DNA of 64,000 nt from Betaproteobacteria bacterium (GCA_016720065.1 JADJXY010000002.1:8501-72500); one strand, 5' to 3'; positions 35,250 through 44,515 are shown, counted from the first letter of the stretch. The notes: generated by a model from the sequence alone, not told the origin. Program-made: numbers and translations.

Positions 35250-36449
35250 ATGCCGCCAAACTTTTTGATGCCCCCCGCCGCTCCCGCGATTGCCGATACT
35301 GACAGCAAGACTGCCGAACTGCAACGGGCCTTCGACCTGTTCAACCAGGTCTCGGCAGAACTGACCACTGCCTACGGCGCCCTGCAGGACCGCGTCGCCT
35401 CCCTGACCGAAGAACTCGCTGTAGCCAATGGCGAACTGCGCCGCCAATACCAGGAGAAGGAAGCCCTGTCGGAGCGCCTGTCGCTGCTCCTCGATGCCCT
35501 GCCGGCCGGGGTGGTGGTGCTCGACGGCGGTGCCCGGGTCACCCAGGCCAACCCGGCGGCCCGCGCCCTGTTCGGCGAGGCGGTGCTGGGCAGCCATTGG
35601 GGCGACGTCGCCCGCGCCCACCTGGACCCGACCCTGGCGGTGGGCGAATGGCTGGTGGGCGAGCGCCGCGTGAGCCTCGCCGAAAGCGCCCTGGCGGCCA
35701 GCGGCGGCAAGATTCTCCTGGTGCACGACGTCACCGCCGCCCACGGCATGAAGACCGAACTCGAACGCCACCAGCGCCTCGCCGCCATGGGCGAGATGGC
35801 CGCCTCGCTGGCCCATCAGCTGCGCACCCCCCTGGCCGCCGCCCTGCTCTACAGCGGTAATCTCGGCCAGCCCGGCCTGGCCGATGAAACCCGGGCCCGC
35901 TTCGCCGACAAGGCGACGGGCCAATTGCGCCGCCTGGAGCGGCTCATCCAGGACGTGCTGCTCTTCGCCCGGGGCGAAACCCTGGGCCGCGACGTGTTTC
36001 CCGTGGCCGAGCTTCTGGCCGACGCCGCGGCCACCGTCGAGCCGCTGCTGCGCGAGCAGGGTGTGGCCTTCACCCTGCGCGACGACAGCGCCGGTGCCGT
36101 GCTGGTGGGGGGGCGCAAAGCCCTCTTCGGCGCCCTGGTGAGTCTCCTGGAGAACGCCCAGCAGGCTCTTGCCGGGGGCGGCAAAATTTGCCTCTCCGCC
36201 AGCCTGAGCGGCGACGGCCTTGCCCTTTCGGTGGCGGATGACGGGCCCGGGATCGGCGCTGAACTGCGGGACCGCATCTTCGAACCCTTTTTCACCACCC
36301 GCGGCCTGGGCACCGGCCTCGGGTTGCCCATCGCCCTGGGGGTCGCCCGGGCCCACGGCGGCAGTATCGAACTTCGCTCCCAGCCCGGGGCGGGGGCCGA
36401 ATTCATCGTCCACCTCCCCGTCGCGCCGCCGGAGACCGCCAGCCCATGA
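35250..36449 (+). CDS. fleS: Flagellar regulatory sensor histidine kinase (FleS/FlrB type)
   Basis: From ATG 35250 the protein is 399 residues; in-frame starts at TTG 35217 and ATG 35268 are also possible. It has a coiled coil (about 25-75), a PAS domain (VVLDGGARVTQANPAARALF) and a kinase core with H-box AHQLRTPLAAALL, N-box LLENAQQAL, and G-boxes DDGPGIG and GLGTGLGLPIA. There are no membrane segments. Its ATPase core and fused order with the response regulator gene fit the FleSR/FlrBC systems that control middle flagellar genes. It overlaps fleR by four bases. Confidence 0.88.
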   Translation: MPPNFLMPPAAPAIADTDSKTAELQRAFDLFNQVSAELTTAYGALQDRVASLTEELAVANGELRRQYQEKEALSERLSLLLDALPAGVVVLDGGARVTQANPAARALFGEAVLGSHWGDVARAHLDPTLAVGEWLVGERRVSLAESALAASGGKILLVHDVTAAHGMKTELERHQRLAAMGEMAASLAHQLRTPLAAALLYSGNLGQPGLADETRARFADKATGQLRRLERLIQDVLLFARGETLGRDVFPVAELLADAAATVEPLLREQGVAFTLRDDSAGAVLVGGRKALFGALVSLLENAQQALAGGGKICLSASLSGDGLALSVADDGPGIGAELRDRIFEPFFTTRGLGTGLGLPIALGVARAHGGSIELRSQPGAGAEFIVHLPVAPPETASP

Positions 36450-37774
36450 CCGATTCCGCCCTGCCCATCCTGGTGGTCGAAGACGACCCCTGCCTGCGGG
36501 AGGCCCTGTGCGACACCCTGGAACTGGCCGGCCGCGCCTTCGTTGCCGCCGATGGCGGCGAGGCTGCCCTGCGGGCCCTGGAAGCCCAGGCCTTTTCCAT
36601 CGTGGTGAGCGACGTGCGCATGCTGCCCATGGACGGCATCGCGCTGCTCAAGGCGGTGCGGCAGCGCCTGCCCCACCTGCCGGTGGTGCTGATGACCGCC
36701 TTCGCCGAAGTGGAAAAGGCCGTGGATGCCATGCGTTCGGGGGCCTGCGACTTCCTGCTCAAGCCCTTCGAACCCGCCGCGCTCCTCGCCGTCATCGACC
36801 GCTACCGCTTGCCGGGCAGCGACGGAGAAGCCGGCGTGATCGCGGAGGACGCGGCAAGCCGCGAACTCTTCGGCCTGGCCGGGCGGGTCGCCCTGACCGA
36901 CGCCACGGTCCTCCTGGACGGTGAGTCCGGCGTCGGCAAGGAGGTCGTCGCCCGCCACATTCATCGCCATTCCGCCCGCCGGACCGGCCCTTTCGTCGCC
37001 ATCAACTGCGCCGCCATCCCCGAGAGTCTCCTGGAAGCGACCCTCTTCGGCTACGAAAAGGGAGCCTTCACCGGCGCCCAGCAGGCCCAGGCGGGCAAGT
37101 TCGAGCAGGCCCAGAAGGGCACCCTGCTCCTCGACGAAGTGACGGAAATGCCCCTCGGCCTCCAGGCCAAGCTCCTGCGTGTGCTGCAGGAGCGGGAAGT
37201 GGAGCGGGTGGGGGGCAAGCAGCCCGTGGCCCTGGATATCCGCATCGTCGCCACCACCAACCGCAATCTGGGCGAGGCGGTCGCCAAGGGCATTTTCCGC
37301 GAGGATCTTTACTACCGGCTCAACGTCTTTCCGGTCAGCATCCCCGCCCTGCGCCAGCGACCGGCCGACATCGTTCCCCTGGCGCGGCGCTTCGTTGCCG
37401 TCCATGGCGCGCGCTTCGGCCGTCCGGCCATGGTCCTGACGAGTGGAGCCGAGGCCGCCCTGCGCGCCTATCCCTGGCCGGGCAACGTGCGGGAACTGGA
37501 AAACGTCGTCCAGAGAGCATTGATCCTTGCCCCCGGCACCCGCATCGAAGTCGAGCACCTGGGCCTCGCCGACCTGCCTCCGCTCTCCAGAACGACGACG
37601 GGGGAGCCGGAGCGGGCGGACAACATGAAGGATCTGGAGCGCGAGCACATCCTGCGCACCCTGGCCGAAGTGGGGGGCTCGCGCAAACTGGCGGTGGAAC
37701 GCCTGGGGATATCGGAGCGCACCTTGCGCTACAAGCTGCAGCAGTACCGGGACGAAGGGTTTTTTTCCGAGTGA
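36446..37774 (+). CDS. fleR: Sigma-54-dependent flagellar response regulator (FleR/FlrC type)
   Basis: The 442-residue regulator has a receiver domain (phosphoacceptor Asp in VVSDVRM, Lys in LLKPF), an AAA+ domain with Walker A GESGVGKE and the sigma-54 contact loop GAFTGA, and a Fis-type helix-turn-helix (GSRKLAVERLGISERTLRYK). It should activate sigma-54 promoters such as the one just downstream in front of fliE. Its start overlaps the kinase stop. Confidence 0.92.
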   Translation: MTDSALPILVVEDDPCLREALCDTLELAGRAFVAADGGEAALRALEAQAFSIVVSDVRMLPMDGIALLKAVRQRLPHLPVVLMTAFAEVEKAVDAMRSGACDFLLKPFEPAALLAVIDRYRLPGSDGEAGVIAEDAASRELFGLAGRVALTDATVLLDGESGVGKEVVARHIHRHSARRTGPFVAINCAAIPESLLEATLFGYEKGAFTGAQQAQAGKFEQAQKGTLLLDEVTEMPLGLQAKLLRVLQEREVERVGGKQPVALDIRIVATTNRNLGEAVAKGIFREDLYYRLNVFPVSIPALRQRPADIVPLARRFVAVHGARFGRPAMVLTSGAEAALRAYPWPGNVRELENVVQRALILAPGTRIEVEHLGLADLPPLSRTTTGEPERADNMKDLEREHILRTLAEVGGSRKLAVERLGISERTLRYKLQQYRDEGFFSE

Positions 37775-37776
37775 TC

Positions 37777-37791
37777 TGGCCCGGGCTTTGC
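37777..37791 (+). promoter_or_regulatory. Sigma-54 promoter of fliE
   Basis: TGGCCCGGGCTTTGC has the GG and GC doublets ten bases apart (37778-37779 and 37790-37791), three bases after the fleR stop and 48 bases before the fliE ATG. Confidence 0.75.
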
Positions 37792-37839
37792 TAGCATGAG
37801 GGGGTGAGCGGAGGCCGCCGTCGGCCGGGAGCAGGAACC

Positions 37840-38160
37840 ATGGACACCAAGGGAATCGAAGACATGTTGGGCGTGCTGCGGGCCACCGCAGCCCAGGCGG
37901 CTGGAAAGCCCGCCGAATCAGCCGCTTCGGCGGGCGGTGCTGATTTTTCCCAGGTGCTCAGGCAGTCCATCGACAAGGTCAATGCCGCCCAGGTCCAGGC
38001 CCAGGGGATGGCGGAAAAAATTGCCGGTGGCGATACCTCCCAGAACCTGCACGAAGTCATGATCGCCCTGCAGACCGCCAGCGTTTCCTTCCAGGAGATG
38101 GTCCAGGTGCGCAATAAACTGGTGAATGCCTACCAGGACATCATGAACATGCAGGTCTGA
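37840..38160 (+). CDS. fliE: Flagellar hook-basal body complex protein FliE
   Basis: The 106-residue protein starts at ATG 37840 after GGAGCAGGAA and ends QVRNKLVNAYQDIMNMQV, the conserved FliE tail. FliE joins the MS ring to the rod. Unusually it is alone on the plus strand after fleSR, opposite to fliF, rather than directly ahead of fliF as in enteric bacteria. Confidence 0.95.
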   Translation: MDTKGIEDMLGVLRATAAQAAGKPAESAASAGGADFSQVLRQSIDKVNAAQVQAQGMAEKIAGGDTSQNLHEVMIALQTASVSFQEMVQVRNKLVNAYQDIMNMQV

Positions 38161-38211
38161 CGCCCTGCGAGGTTGTGGCGGTTCCAGGCGGGGATTCCTT
38201 CCGCCAAGTGG

Positions 38212-39831
38212 CTATTCCGGCGGACGCGCGCCTTCCAGCATGTCCAGTTCCTTGCGGTATGTCGCTGTCTCGATTTCCAGCAGGCCGAGGACGGTGTGAA
38301 AGAGATTGTCGTGGGTGAATCGCTGCTGCAGTTTCTTGGCCAGGGCGGGGACATCCACATCCCGGTTGGATGGGCCAAACCAAAGGATCGCCGGTACGTG
38401 AAGCTGGCTGTCGGGGGCGATCGCGCGGGGCAGTCCGTGCAGGTAGATGCCTCGTTCGCCCAGGGATTCGCCGTGATCGCTCACGTAGAAAAGCGCAGTG
38501 TCGAACCTTGAGTCGTTGCGCTTGAGCAGCTCGATGACCTGCCCCAGGAAATGGTCCGTGTACAGAATGGCATTGTCGTAGGCGTTGCCGATCTCCTCGG
38601 CGCTGCAACGGTTCAGATCCTTGTCGTGGCAAGCCGGACGAAATTTTTCGAATTCGGGCGGGTAGCGTCGATAGTAGGCGGGGCCGTGATTTCCCATTTG
38701 GTGGAGGACGATCAGGATGTCTCCCTTGGGGCGTGAATCGATATAGTCCTGCAGGGACGTCAGCATTCCCACGTCGCGACATTCGTCGTCACAGCGCGGA
38801 TTGTTTTTCGGGGTCCGGTAATCGACGTAGGGAACTCGAAGCGCCACGCCTTTTGAGCTTGAATTGTTGTCCAGCCACAGGACGTTCACGCCGGCTCGCT
38901 GGGCGATGTCCAGCAGGTTTTCCTGCTGCAGCGCAAGCTGGGGATCGAATTTCTCCATCCCGAGGGCAGAGAACATGCAGGGCACCGATACCGCGGTGGA
39001 AGAGCCGCAGGCCCAGAAGTTCGTGAAGCTCAACCCCTTTTCCTGCCGCAAACGGGGGGTCGTATCCCTTGCGTAGCCATTGATGGAGAGCCGATCGACG
39101 CGTGCCGTTTCGCCAACCACCAGGAGGATCAGTTCGCGTCCCGCATCGTTCGCGGCGAGGTGGGAGTCGCTCGCGATGGGCTGTACGGTGTTGGTGTCGG
39201 CGGTCCCCGCGAGACCGGCTTTACCGTGGCGGACTGCGGCAACCAGCGGGGCTGCAGGATTGGCATAGGCGCGCAATGCCTTGTGCTCCCGCAGGAAGGA
39301 GGCAAAAAAATCGCCGGCGGCGACAAGCGAGAGGCCTGTGATCGCGGTCAGGACGGCGACCAAAGTCAGGCGGTGCAGGATTTCCTTTCGCCATCCGAGC
39401 CATTTCAGGGGGATCAGCCAGAGCAGTGTTGCCGGCCCCAGGCCCAGGAAGAGGATGTAAGCGAGCAACTTGGGAGTGACGAGATCCAGGGCCTCGTCCC
39501 ATTGCGTCTCGGCTGCATTGCGCAACATGTCCCCATTGATCGCTACGCCAAAGCTGTCCATGAAATAGGCGCACACCGCGGCCACAAGGCACAGGAGCGT
39601 CAGGATGGGCTTCGCAGCACGGCCGAGCGTGAAAGGGGCGAGCAGAAGGGCGGTGACGGCGATCAGTGATACGGCCAGGGAAGCGATGGCGAGTAGGGTC
39701 GTCCCATGGGGCGGAAAGACTGCCACGACGCGCGAGAAGAACGCCGCATTGGCGCAGGCAACCCAAAAGCATGCCACCGCGAGAAGCATGGTGTGGGAAG
39801 ACATTGCCCGGCGGCACAGGCGGGAAATCAT
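38212..39831 (-). CDS. Phosphoethanolamine transferase (EptA family)
   Basis: From ATG 39831 the product is 539 residues. Five membrane segments lie in the first 180 residues, and the periplasmic sulfatase-fold domain has the nucleophile Thr in VVGETARVDRLSINGYARDT (split VVGETARVDRL), the NHGPAYYRRYP loop and the metal site DHGESLGE. This is the EptA/MCR layout. Such enzymes put phosphoethanolamine on lipid A, and in Campylobacter also on a flagellar rod protein. Its place between fliE and the second flagellar operon is noteworthy. It converges with fliE; no PmrA-type regulator is nearby. Confidence 0.92.
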   Translation of the reverse strand: MISRLCRRAMSSHTMLLAVACFWVACANAAFFSRVVAVFPPHGTTLLAIASLAVSLIAVTALLLAPFTLGRAAKPILTLLCLVAAVCAYFMDSFGVAINGDMLRNAAETQWDEALDLVTPKLLAYILFLGLGPATLLWLIPLKWLGWRKEILHRLTLVAVLTAITGLSLVAAGDFFASFLREHKALRAYANPAAPLVAAVRHGKAGLAGTADTNTVQPIASDSHLAANDAGRELILLVVGETARVDRLSINGYARDTTPRLRQEKGLSFTNFWACGSSTAVSVPCMFSALGMEKFDPQLALQQENLLDIAQRAGVNVLWLDNNSSSKGVALRVPYVDYRTPKNNPRCDDECRDVGMLTSLQDYIDSRPKGDILIVLHQMGNHGPAYYRRYPPEFEKFRPACHDKDLNRCSAEEIGNAYDNAILYTDHFLGQVIELLKRNDSRFDTALFYVSDHGESLGERGIYLHGLPRAIAPDSQLHVPAILWFGPSNRDVDVPALAKKLQQRFTHDNLFHTVLGLLEIETATYRKELDMLEGARPPE

Positions 39832-40060
39832 CCTGGAAGCCTCTGTTGGACGAGCCCGACGCTGTATTCGTCGGGGGGGCGTGTGGCGCGAAGGGACGCC
39901 GTGGCGGGCTCGTGCCTGCGCGGCAGCGTGACCAAACCCGGTGCCCGCGCGGATGCGCCGGCGGGCTGGTGGCGATGCCCGCCGAGGGGCGATGAGCGGG
40001 CATGTGCGGTGTGCCGAAACACCCTGAATCTGTCCAGCCGAGGCCTTGGCGCAAGGGCTT

Positions 40061-40927
40061 TCACGGCTGGGGGCCGGGCTCCCGGGTCCGGAAACCCTGG
40101 CGCTCCAGGCGTGTGACGAAACGCTCCACCAGTGCTCGTTGCGCGCGCGAGAGTTCGACGAACTCGCAGCCCAGACGCACGTGGGCGAGTCCGGATTCCG
40201 CCGTGTGGGGGGCAAGGCTGCGCACGACCAGATCAGCCGCGACGACCCCCGCTTCCGGCAATTCGATGCGACAGCGGCCGGTGTGGGTGCCCGGCGGGAG
40301 GAGGGGCGCCAGGGATTCGGGCAGGGCGAGGCAGGCGCCTCCCCCGCTGATGTCCAGAATGCGCAGGACTTCGGTCAGGGGGGCCACCTCCGGACGAGGC
40401 AATTCAAGCCGACAGGTGAGCGTCGGCGCCAGGGGGGTATCGAGCCGGAAATACTCCCGCCTCTGCAAGCGCAGGAGCGAAGCGGGCAGGGGGGCCGCAA
40501 GGGCGGGCTTGCCCTCGTGGTTCACGGCTTCCAGGCGGGAAAGATAAAACTGGACCTTCACCCGATCCTGGCGGGCGGCGACGATCAGTTTTTGGGTGGA
40601 CAGCGCCTGATCGTTGGCCCCGGCGCTGTTGCCGGGGTCGAGAATCAGGCGGTCGGCGGCGTCGTCCACGGCGAGGACGCTGGAAAGAAAGAAGTGGCCG
40701 GCGGCATCGTAGTAGACCGTCACCAGGGCCTTCTGACGCAGCAGGGCGCGCAGGACGAAGAGAATTTCCGTCCTGCGCTGCAGGAGATAGGGGCCGAAGC
40801 GGTCGCCGTGCTCCAGTTCCAGGTCGGCGAGCGGCGGGAGGTGCGGGGAATGCGGGGGAGAGGCGGTCAAGATCGGCACGCTCCTGGAGGGCAGAGGAGC
40901 GAGTTTACCCCAGCCCGGCCCGCTCAC
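40061..40927 (-). CDS. ycgR: YcgR-type flagellar brake protein (PilZ domain)
   Basis: The protein has an N-terminal YcgR domain (RTEILFVLRALLRQKALVTV) and a C-terminal PilZ domain with RREYFRLDTP (RxxxR) and DISGGGACL (DxSxxG), both needed for cyclic-di-GMP binding. YcgR slows the motor when bound to the nucleotide. The GTG at 40927 overlaps the upstream stop as GTGA; starts at GTG 40879 or TTG 40870 behind GGAG are also possible and would lose about 16-19 residues. It is the last gene of the flaG-fliD-containing operon. Confidence 0.85.
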   Translation of the reverse strand: MSGPGWGKLAPLPSRSVPILTASPPHSPHLPPLADLELEHGDRFGPYLLQRRTEILFVLRALLRQKALVTVYYDAAGHFFLSSVLAVDDAADRLILDPGNSAGANDQALSTQKLIVAARQDRVKVQFYLSRLEAVNHEGKPALAAPLPASLLRLQRREYFRLDTPLAPTLTCRLELPRPEVAPLTEVLRILDISGGGACLALPESLAPLLPPGTHTGRCRIELPEAGVVAADLVVRSLAPHTAESGLAHVRLGCEFVELSRAQRALVERFVTRLERQGFRTREPGPQP

Positions 40928-41208
40928 AGCGGCTCGGTCTCGCCCTGTTCCAGGCGGTAGAGCCAGGCCAGCAGTTCGGCGACGGCCCGGTAGAGCTGGG
41001 GGGGAATGTGCTGGTCCAGGTCCACCTGCATGAGCAGGGAGACGAGTTCCGGCGACTCATGCACGTAGACGCCGTGCTCCCGGGCGCGGGAAATGATTTC
41101 TTCGGCCACCAGGCCCCGTCCCCGGGCGACGACCCGGGGGGCGGCGTCGGTCTGGCGGTAGGCCAGGGCGACCGCCTCGCGCTGGGGATCATTCTCCGGA
41201 GGCGGCAT
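40924..41208 (-). CDS. Stand-alone FlhB C-terminal domain protein (FlhB2)
   Basis: The 94-residue protein, from ATG 41208, matches only the cytoplasmic C-terminal part of FlhB (AVALAYRQTDAAPRVVARGRG, then VAEEIISRAREHGVYVHESPEL and LYRAVAELLAWLYRLEQ). The N-terminal membrane part is absent, and the NPTH autocleavage motif is replaced by NDPQ. The family is usually called FlhB-like or EscU-like. It overlaps both neighbours, the second fliK and ycgR, and probably works with the FliK-like protein. Confidence 0.85.
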   Translation of the reverse strand: MPPPENDPQREAVALAYRQTDAAPRVVARGRGLVAEEIISRAREHGVYVHESPELVSLLMQVDLDQHIPPQLYRAVAELLAWLYRLEQGETEPL

Positions 41209-42370
41209 GATCGAAGTGCAGCCCGGCAAGGCTCAGGCCGGCGTCGGCCAGGCGGTGGGCGAGAAGATTTCCCTTGCCGCTCAGCAGGGCGGTGGTGGTG
41301 GCGTCACCGGCACTCAGGCTCAAATCCACCCCGCCCTGGGCATCGAGACGCAGGGTGGCGTCGATGGCGCCCAGGCGAGGCAGGGTGAGGCGCAGCCGGG
41401 TGGTCCAGCGGCGGCTGTCGGCGCCCTCCTCCCCCGGGCGCGACTGCGGCGCATCCTCGATGTCCCACTCCAGGGTCTGGCCCGGCCAGATTTGCCCCTG
41501 CCAGGACAGGACCTGGGTGGCCAGGGCGTCGAGCTGTTGCTGCACCAGGGGCGTCAGGGTCGCCGGCAACCCCGGGGCCATGGCCTGCTGCCCCTCGCGC
41601 AGGGCGGCGGTGCTTGCCGAGGGCGACTCGGCCGGGGCGGGCGAAGCGGGGACGGAGCTCTCCGCCAGGGCAGCCCTGGCTGTGGCCCCCGCGGCGGGGG
41701 CAAGGGAAGGCGCTTCGGCCTGAAGCGCGGTGCCCTCCGTCGCCTGGGCCGGCGGAGGAGGCGCGACCACCGGGGTCGACAGGCGCCCCTGGGGTTCCTC
41801 CAGCAGCGCCGCGGTGGGCATCTGCCCGGCGACCCAGCGGGCCTGGTGGGATTCGTAGAACAGGCCGCTCTTGACCACGGCTTCTTGCAGGACCGGGGCC
41901 AGTTGGGCGGCGTCGCCCGGCGCTCCGCTCAGGAGGGGGCGGCTGGCGTTGAGGGGGGCAGGAGGCGCCCGGTCTCCGGGGGCACCGATTTCGGACATGA
42001 GGGTGCCGATCAGGCGGGCGGCGGGGCTCAGGGTGGTGGCGACCGAATCGCCGGGGGTCTTCGCCGTCTGGGTGCTGCGCTCGGCTACGGCGGCGAGGAC
42101 GAGGCGATTGCCGCGTTCGACCACCTCCAGTTCCAGGGTGTCGCCAGGCTTGGCCGCGAAGGGCAGGGCGAGGGTGACTTCGCGCTGGGCCACGGCGGCC
42201 CGGTAGGTGCCATTGGGAAGGAGGGCCTGGATTTCCGCCAGGATGCGCTGGCCGGGAACCAGGTCGCTGAGGACGTCCTTGAGTTGCTGGGCCGGAATGG
42301 CCGGCTGTGGCGCCGCGGGTTGCTCGGGGAGTACGAGCCGCAGCCGGGCGGCGACGTCGGCGGGGATCAT
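41189..42370 (-). CDS. Second FliK-like flagellar hook-length control protein
   Basis: The 393-residue protein has an Ala/Pro-rich middle and a C-terminal Flg_hook-like domain (about 300-390: GQTLEWDIEDAPQSRPGEE, TTRLRLTLPRLGAIDATLRL, LADAGLSLAGLHFDHA). Its N-terminal 80 residues form a folded part (LVPGQRILAEIQALLPNGTY). It overlaps fliT by four bases and the FlhB-like gene by 20. Pairing of a FliK-like and an FlhB-C-like gene suggests a separate export-switch function. Confidence 0.8.
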   Translation of the reverse strand: MIPADVAARLRLVLPEQPAAPQPAIPAQQLKDVLSDLVPGQRILAEIQALLPNGTYRAAVAQREVTLALPFAAKPGDTLELEVVERGNRLVLAAVAERSTQTAKTPGDSVATTLSPAARLIGTLMSEIGAPGDRAPPAPLNASRPLLSGAPGDAAQLAPVLQEAVVKSGLFYESHQARWVAGQMPTAALLEEPQGRLSTPVVAPPPPAQATEGTALQAEAPSLAPAAGATARAALAESSVPASPAPAESPSASTAALREGQQAMAPGLPATLTPLVQQQLDALATQVLSWQGQIWPGQTLEWDIEDAPQSRPGEEGADSRRWTTRLRLTLPRLGAIDATLRLDAQGGVDLSLSAGDATTTALLSGKGNLLAHRLADAGLSLAGLHFDHAASGE

Positions 42371-42663
42371 CGGGCTGCCGGGTTGCTCAGGGTCTCCAGC
42401 AGGCGACCCACGTCAGCCAGCCAGGGGCCGGCGTGTCCGGACAGGGCGGCATGGCGATCCAGGGTGGCAGCCAGGAGCGACTTGGCCTCGGCGCGTTCGG
42501 CGGCGTCCAGGGCCGGGGGACTCGTCTGGGCGAAAGCTTCGAAAAGAAGCTGGTGGCGGGAGGACTCCTCGGCCAATGCCTCCCACTGGCCGCCCTGGGC
42601 CAGACTCAGGAGCCGCTCCGCGTGCCCGGCGAGCGCCCGGAGGCTGTCCAGGTAGGCGGCCAT
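42367..42663 (-). CDS. fliT: Flagellar protein FliT
   Basis: The 98-residue helical protein starts at ATG 42663, six bases after the fliS stop. Position, length and helical content fit FliT, the export chaperone for FliD; sequence motifs in this family are weak. It overlaps the next gene by four bases. Confidence 0.72.
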   Translation of the reverse strand: MAAYLDSLRALAGHAERLLSLAQGGQWEALAEESSRHQLLFEAFAQTSPPALDAAERAEAKSLLAATLDRHAALSGHAGPWLADVGRLLETLSNPAAR

Positions 42664-42669
42664 GGCCAA

Positions 42670-43095
42670 TCAGGGGGCGGTGCCGGCGGCGGGGCCTTCG
42701 CTGACCTTGTCGCCGATTTCGACCCAGGCCGAATGGATTTCGCCCAGCAGGCGGGAGACCTCGTCCAGCGCGGCGAGGTCGTTGTGCAGATTGGCGTGCA
42801 GGAGGCGCCGCCCCATGTAGTCGTAGAGGGCGCAGAGGTCTTCGGAAAGCTTGCCGCCCCCTTCGAGATTGATGCTCGCCCGCAGGCCGTTCTGGATGAT
42901 GTCGATGGCCTTGGAGATGGCCATGCCCTTTTTGGGAATGTCGCCGGCTTCCATGCCGTAGCGGGCGCCGGCCAGGGCCTGCCTGGCCCCGTCGAAGAGC
43001 ATCAGGATGAGCTGGTAGGGGCTCGCCGAGCGGACGGCGGTTTCCAGCCCGACGGTTTCGTAGGCTTTGAGCGGATTGAGCTGGGACGCGAACAT
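42670..43095 (-). CDS. fliS: Flagellar export chaperone FliS
   Basis: The 141-residue protein has the FliS core: YETVGLETAVRSASPYQLIL, then MLFDGARQALAGAR and DLCALYDYMGRRLLHAN. It binds the flagellin C-terminus and stops early polymerisation. It follows fliD by 18 bases. Confidence 0.95.
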   Translation of the reverse strand: MFASQLNPLKAYETVGLETAVRSASPYQLILMLFDGARQALAGARYGMEAGDIPKKGMAISKAIDIIQNGLRASINLEGGGKLSEDLCALYDYMGRRLLHANLHNDLAALDEVSRLLGEIHSAWVEIGDKVSEGPAAGTAP

Positions 43096-43113
43096 GGGGG
43101 CTATCTTAACCGA

Positions 43114-44484
43114 TCAGCCGAGGCTGGCCAGTTGTTGCGTCAGGTAGGCGGACTGGGTCTGCAACTGGCTCATGAGTTTGTCCAGGGCCGTGAACTGCTT
43201 GGAATAGCGCGCCTCGACAGCATCGACCCGGCGCTGCAACTCCTCGCGCCGCGTCTCCAGGTTGTCGATGAGCGTATCCAGGGACGCCTGGCGGATGGTG
43301 ATCGTTCCCTCCAGGTCCACCAGGGCTTCGGCGGCGGTCTGGAAGGCCGAACCGAAGGCGGTGACGGTGCTGCTGACGCCGCTCAGGTTGGCCGCCAGGG
43401 CTTCGGAGAATTCGTCTTCGTCCAGGAGCAGACTGCCGTCGGATTGCAACGAGATGCCCAGGTCGGCCAGGGTGGGGTAGGCGGTGCTGATGCCGCTGGG
43501 GGAGGAAAAGAGCACTTCCCGCAGCTTGTTATTGACCGTGCTGACCGTGCCGTCGCCGGTCAGGACCGAGCCGGACTGGGTCGTGGTGTCGTACTTGGTG
43601 AGTTCCTTGGACAGGCTGTTCAGATCGTTCCAGGCGGTGACGAAGGCCTGGATGCGCTCGATCATGCCGGCGTTGTCGTTGCCGATATTCAGTGTCGTGG
43701 CGTCGGTCGGTTGCAGCGGGTCGTGGGCCTTCTTGAGGGTGAGGGTCACCCCGGTCATGGCCTCGGACAGGGTATTGGTAGAGGACGTGACCAGAACGCC
43801 TTCCACGTAGGCCTCGGCATCCTGGGCGGCGGCTTTCTCGGTGAAGGCGACGCTGGGGCTGATGGGGTCGTAGGTGAGGCCCACCAGACCGCCCGAGCCG
43901 GTGAGGCGGATGGTGTTTTCCACGCCGGTCTCGTCGCTGGTGAGCATGAGTTGCTTGCCACCGGCGCCGTTGATGATGGTGGCCGAGATGCCCGCGTCGG
44001 CATCGTTGATCGCTGCCCGCAGTTCCTCGATGGTGCTGCCGGTGAAATTGATGGTGACGGGCGAAGTGCCGCTCTTGGCGACAAAGCTGCCGCCGGAGAT
44101 GTTCCCCAGTTCCAGGGTCAGCGTCCCCGCCGAGACCGAGGGGGCGGTGGCGGAAAGGAGCTTGTTGGCCTGGGCAAGCCGTTCCACGCGCAGCGAGAAG
44201 CTGCCCGGGGCGGCATAGCCGGTGGCCGAAGCGGAGGCGTACTCCTCGTCGGCCACGGTGGCGGAAAAGCCCTTGAAGCCGGCCTCGGTGGCGATGTCCT
44301 CGGCGGCGCTGGCGAAGGTCTCGACAGCGCTCTGGATACGCCCGATGGCCGAAAGCTGGTTCTTGAAGCTGGTCTGGCGGGTATTGAGCTGGGTGATGGG
44401 CACGCTTTCGGCGGCCACCAGTTTGCTCAGGAGGGAACTGAGATCGATCCCGGTTCCCACTCCGAGGGATGAGACGCTGGGCAT
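43114..44484 (-). CDS. fliD: Flagellar filament cap protein FliD
   Basis: The 456-residue protein starts at ATG 44484 after AAGGAGG. It has the N-terminal D0-D1 part (SSLGVGTGIDLSSLLSKLVA, ESVPITQLNTRQ), flagellin-hook-IN-like repeats in the middle and the C-terminal coiled coil (LETRREELQRRVDAVEARYS, QFTALDKLMSQLQTQ). FliD caps the filament and lets flagellin subunits join. Confidence 0.96.
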   Translation of the reverse strand: MPSVSSLGVGTGIDLSSLLSKLVAAESVPITQLNTRQTSFKNQLSAIGRIQSAVETFASAAEDIATEAGFKGFSATVADEEYASASATGYAAPGSFSLRVERLAQANKLLSATAPSVSAGTLTLELGNISGGSFVAKSGTSPVTINFTGSTIEELRAAINDADAGISATIINGAGGKQLMLTSDETGVENTIRLTGSGGLVGLTYDPISPSVAFTEKAAAQDAEAYVEGVLVTSSTNTLSEAMTGVTLTLKKAHDPLQPTDATTLNIGNDNAGMIERIQAFVTAWNDLNSLSKELTKYDTTTQSGSVLTGDGTVSTVNNKLREVLFSSPSGISTAYPTLADLGISLQSDGSLLLDEDEFSEALAANLSGVSSTVTAFGSAFQTAAEALVDLEGTITIRQASLDTLIDNLETRREELQRRVDAVEARYSKQFTALDKLMSQLQTQSAYLTQQLASLG

Positions 44485-44515
44485 GGCGCCCTCCTTGCCG
44501 CGGGACCGCCGCCGG

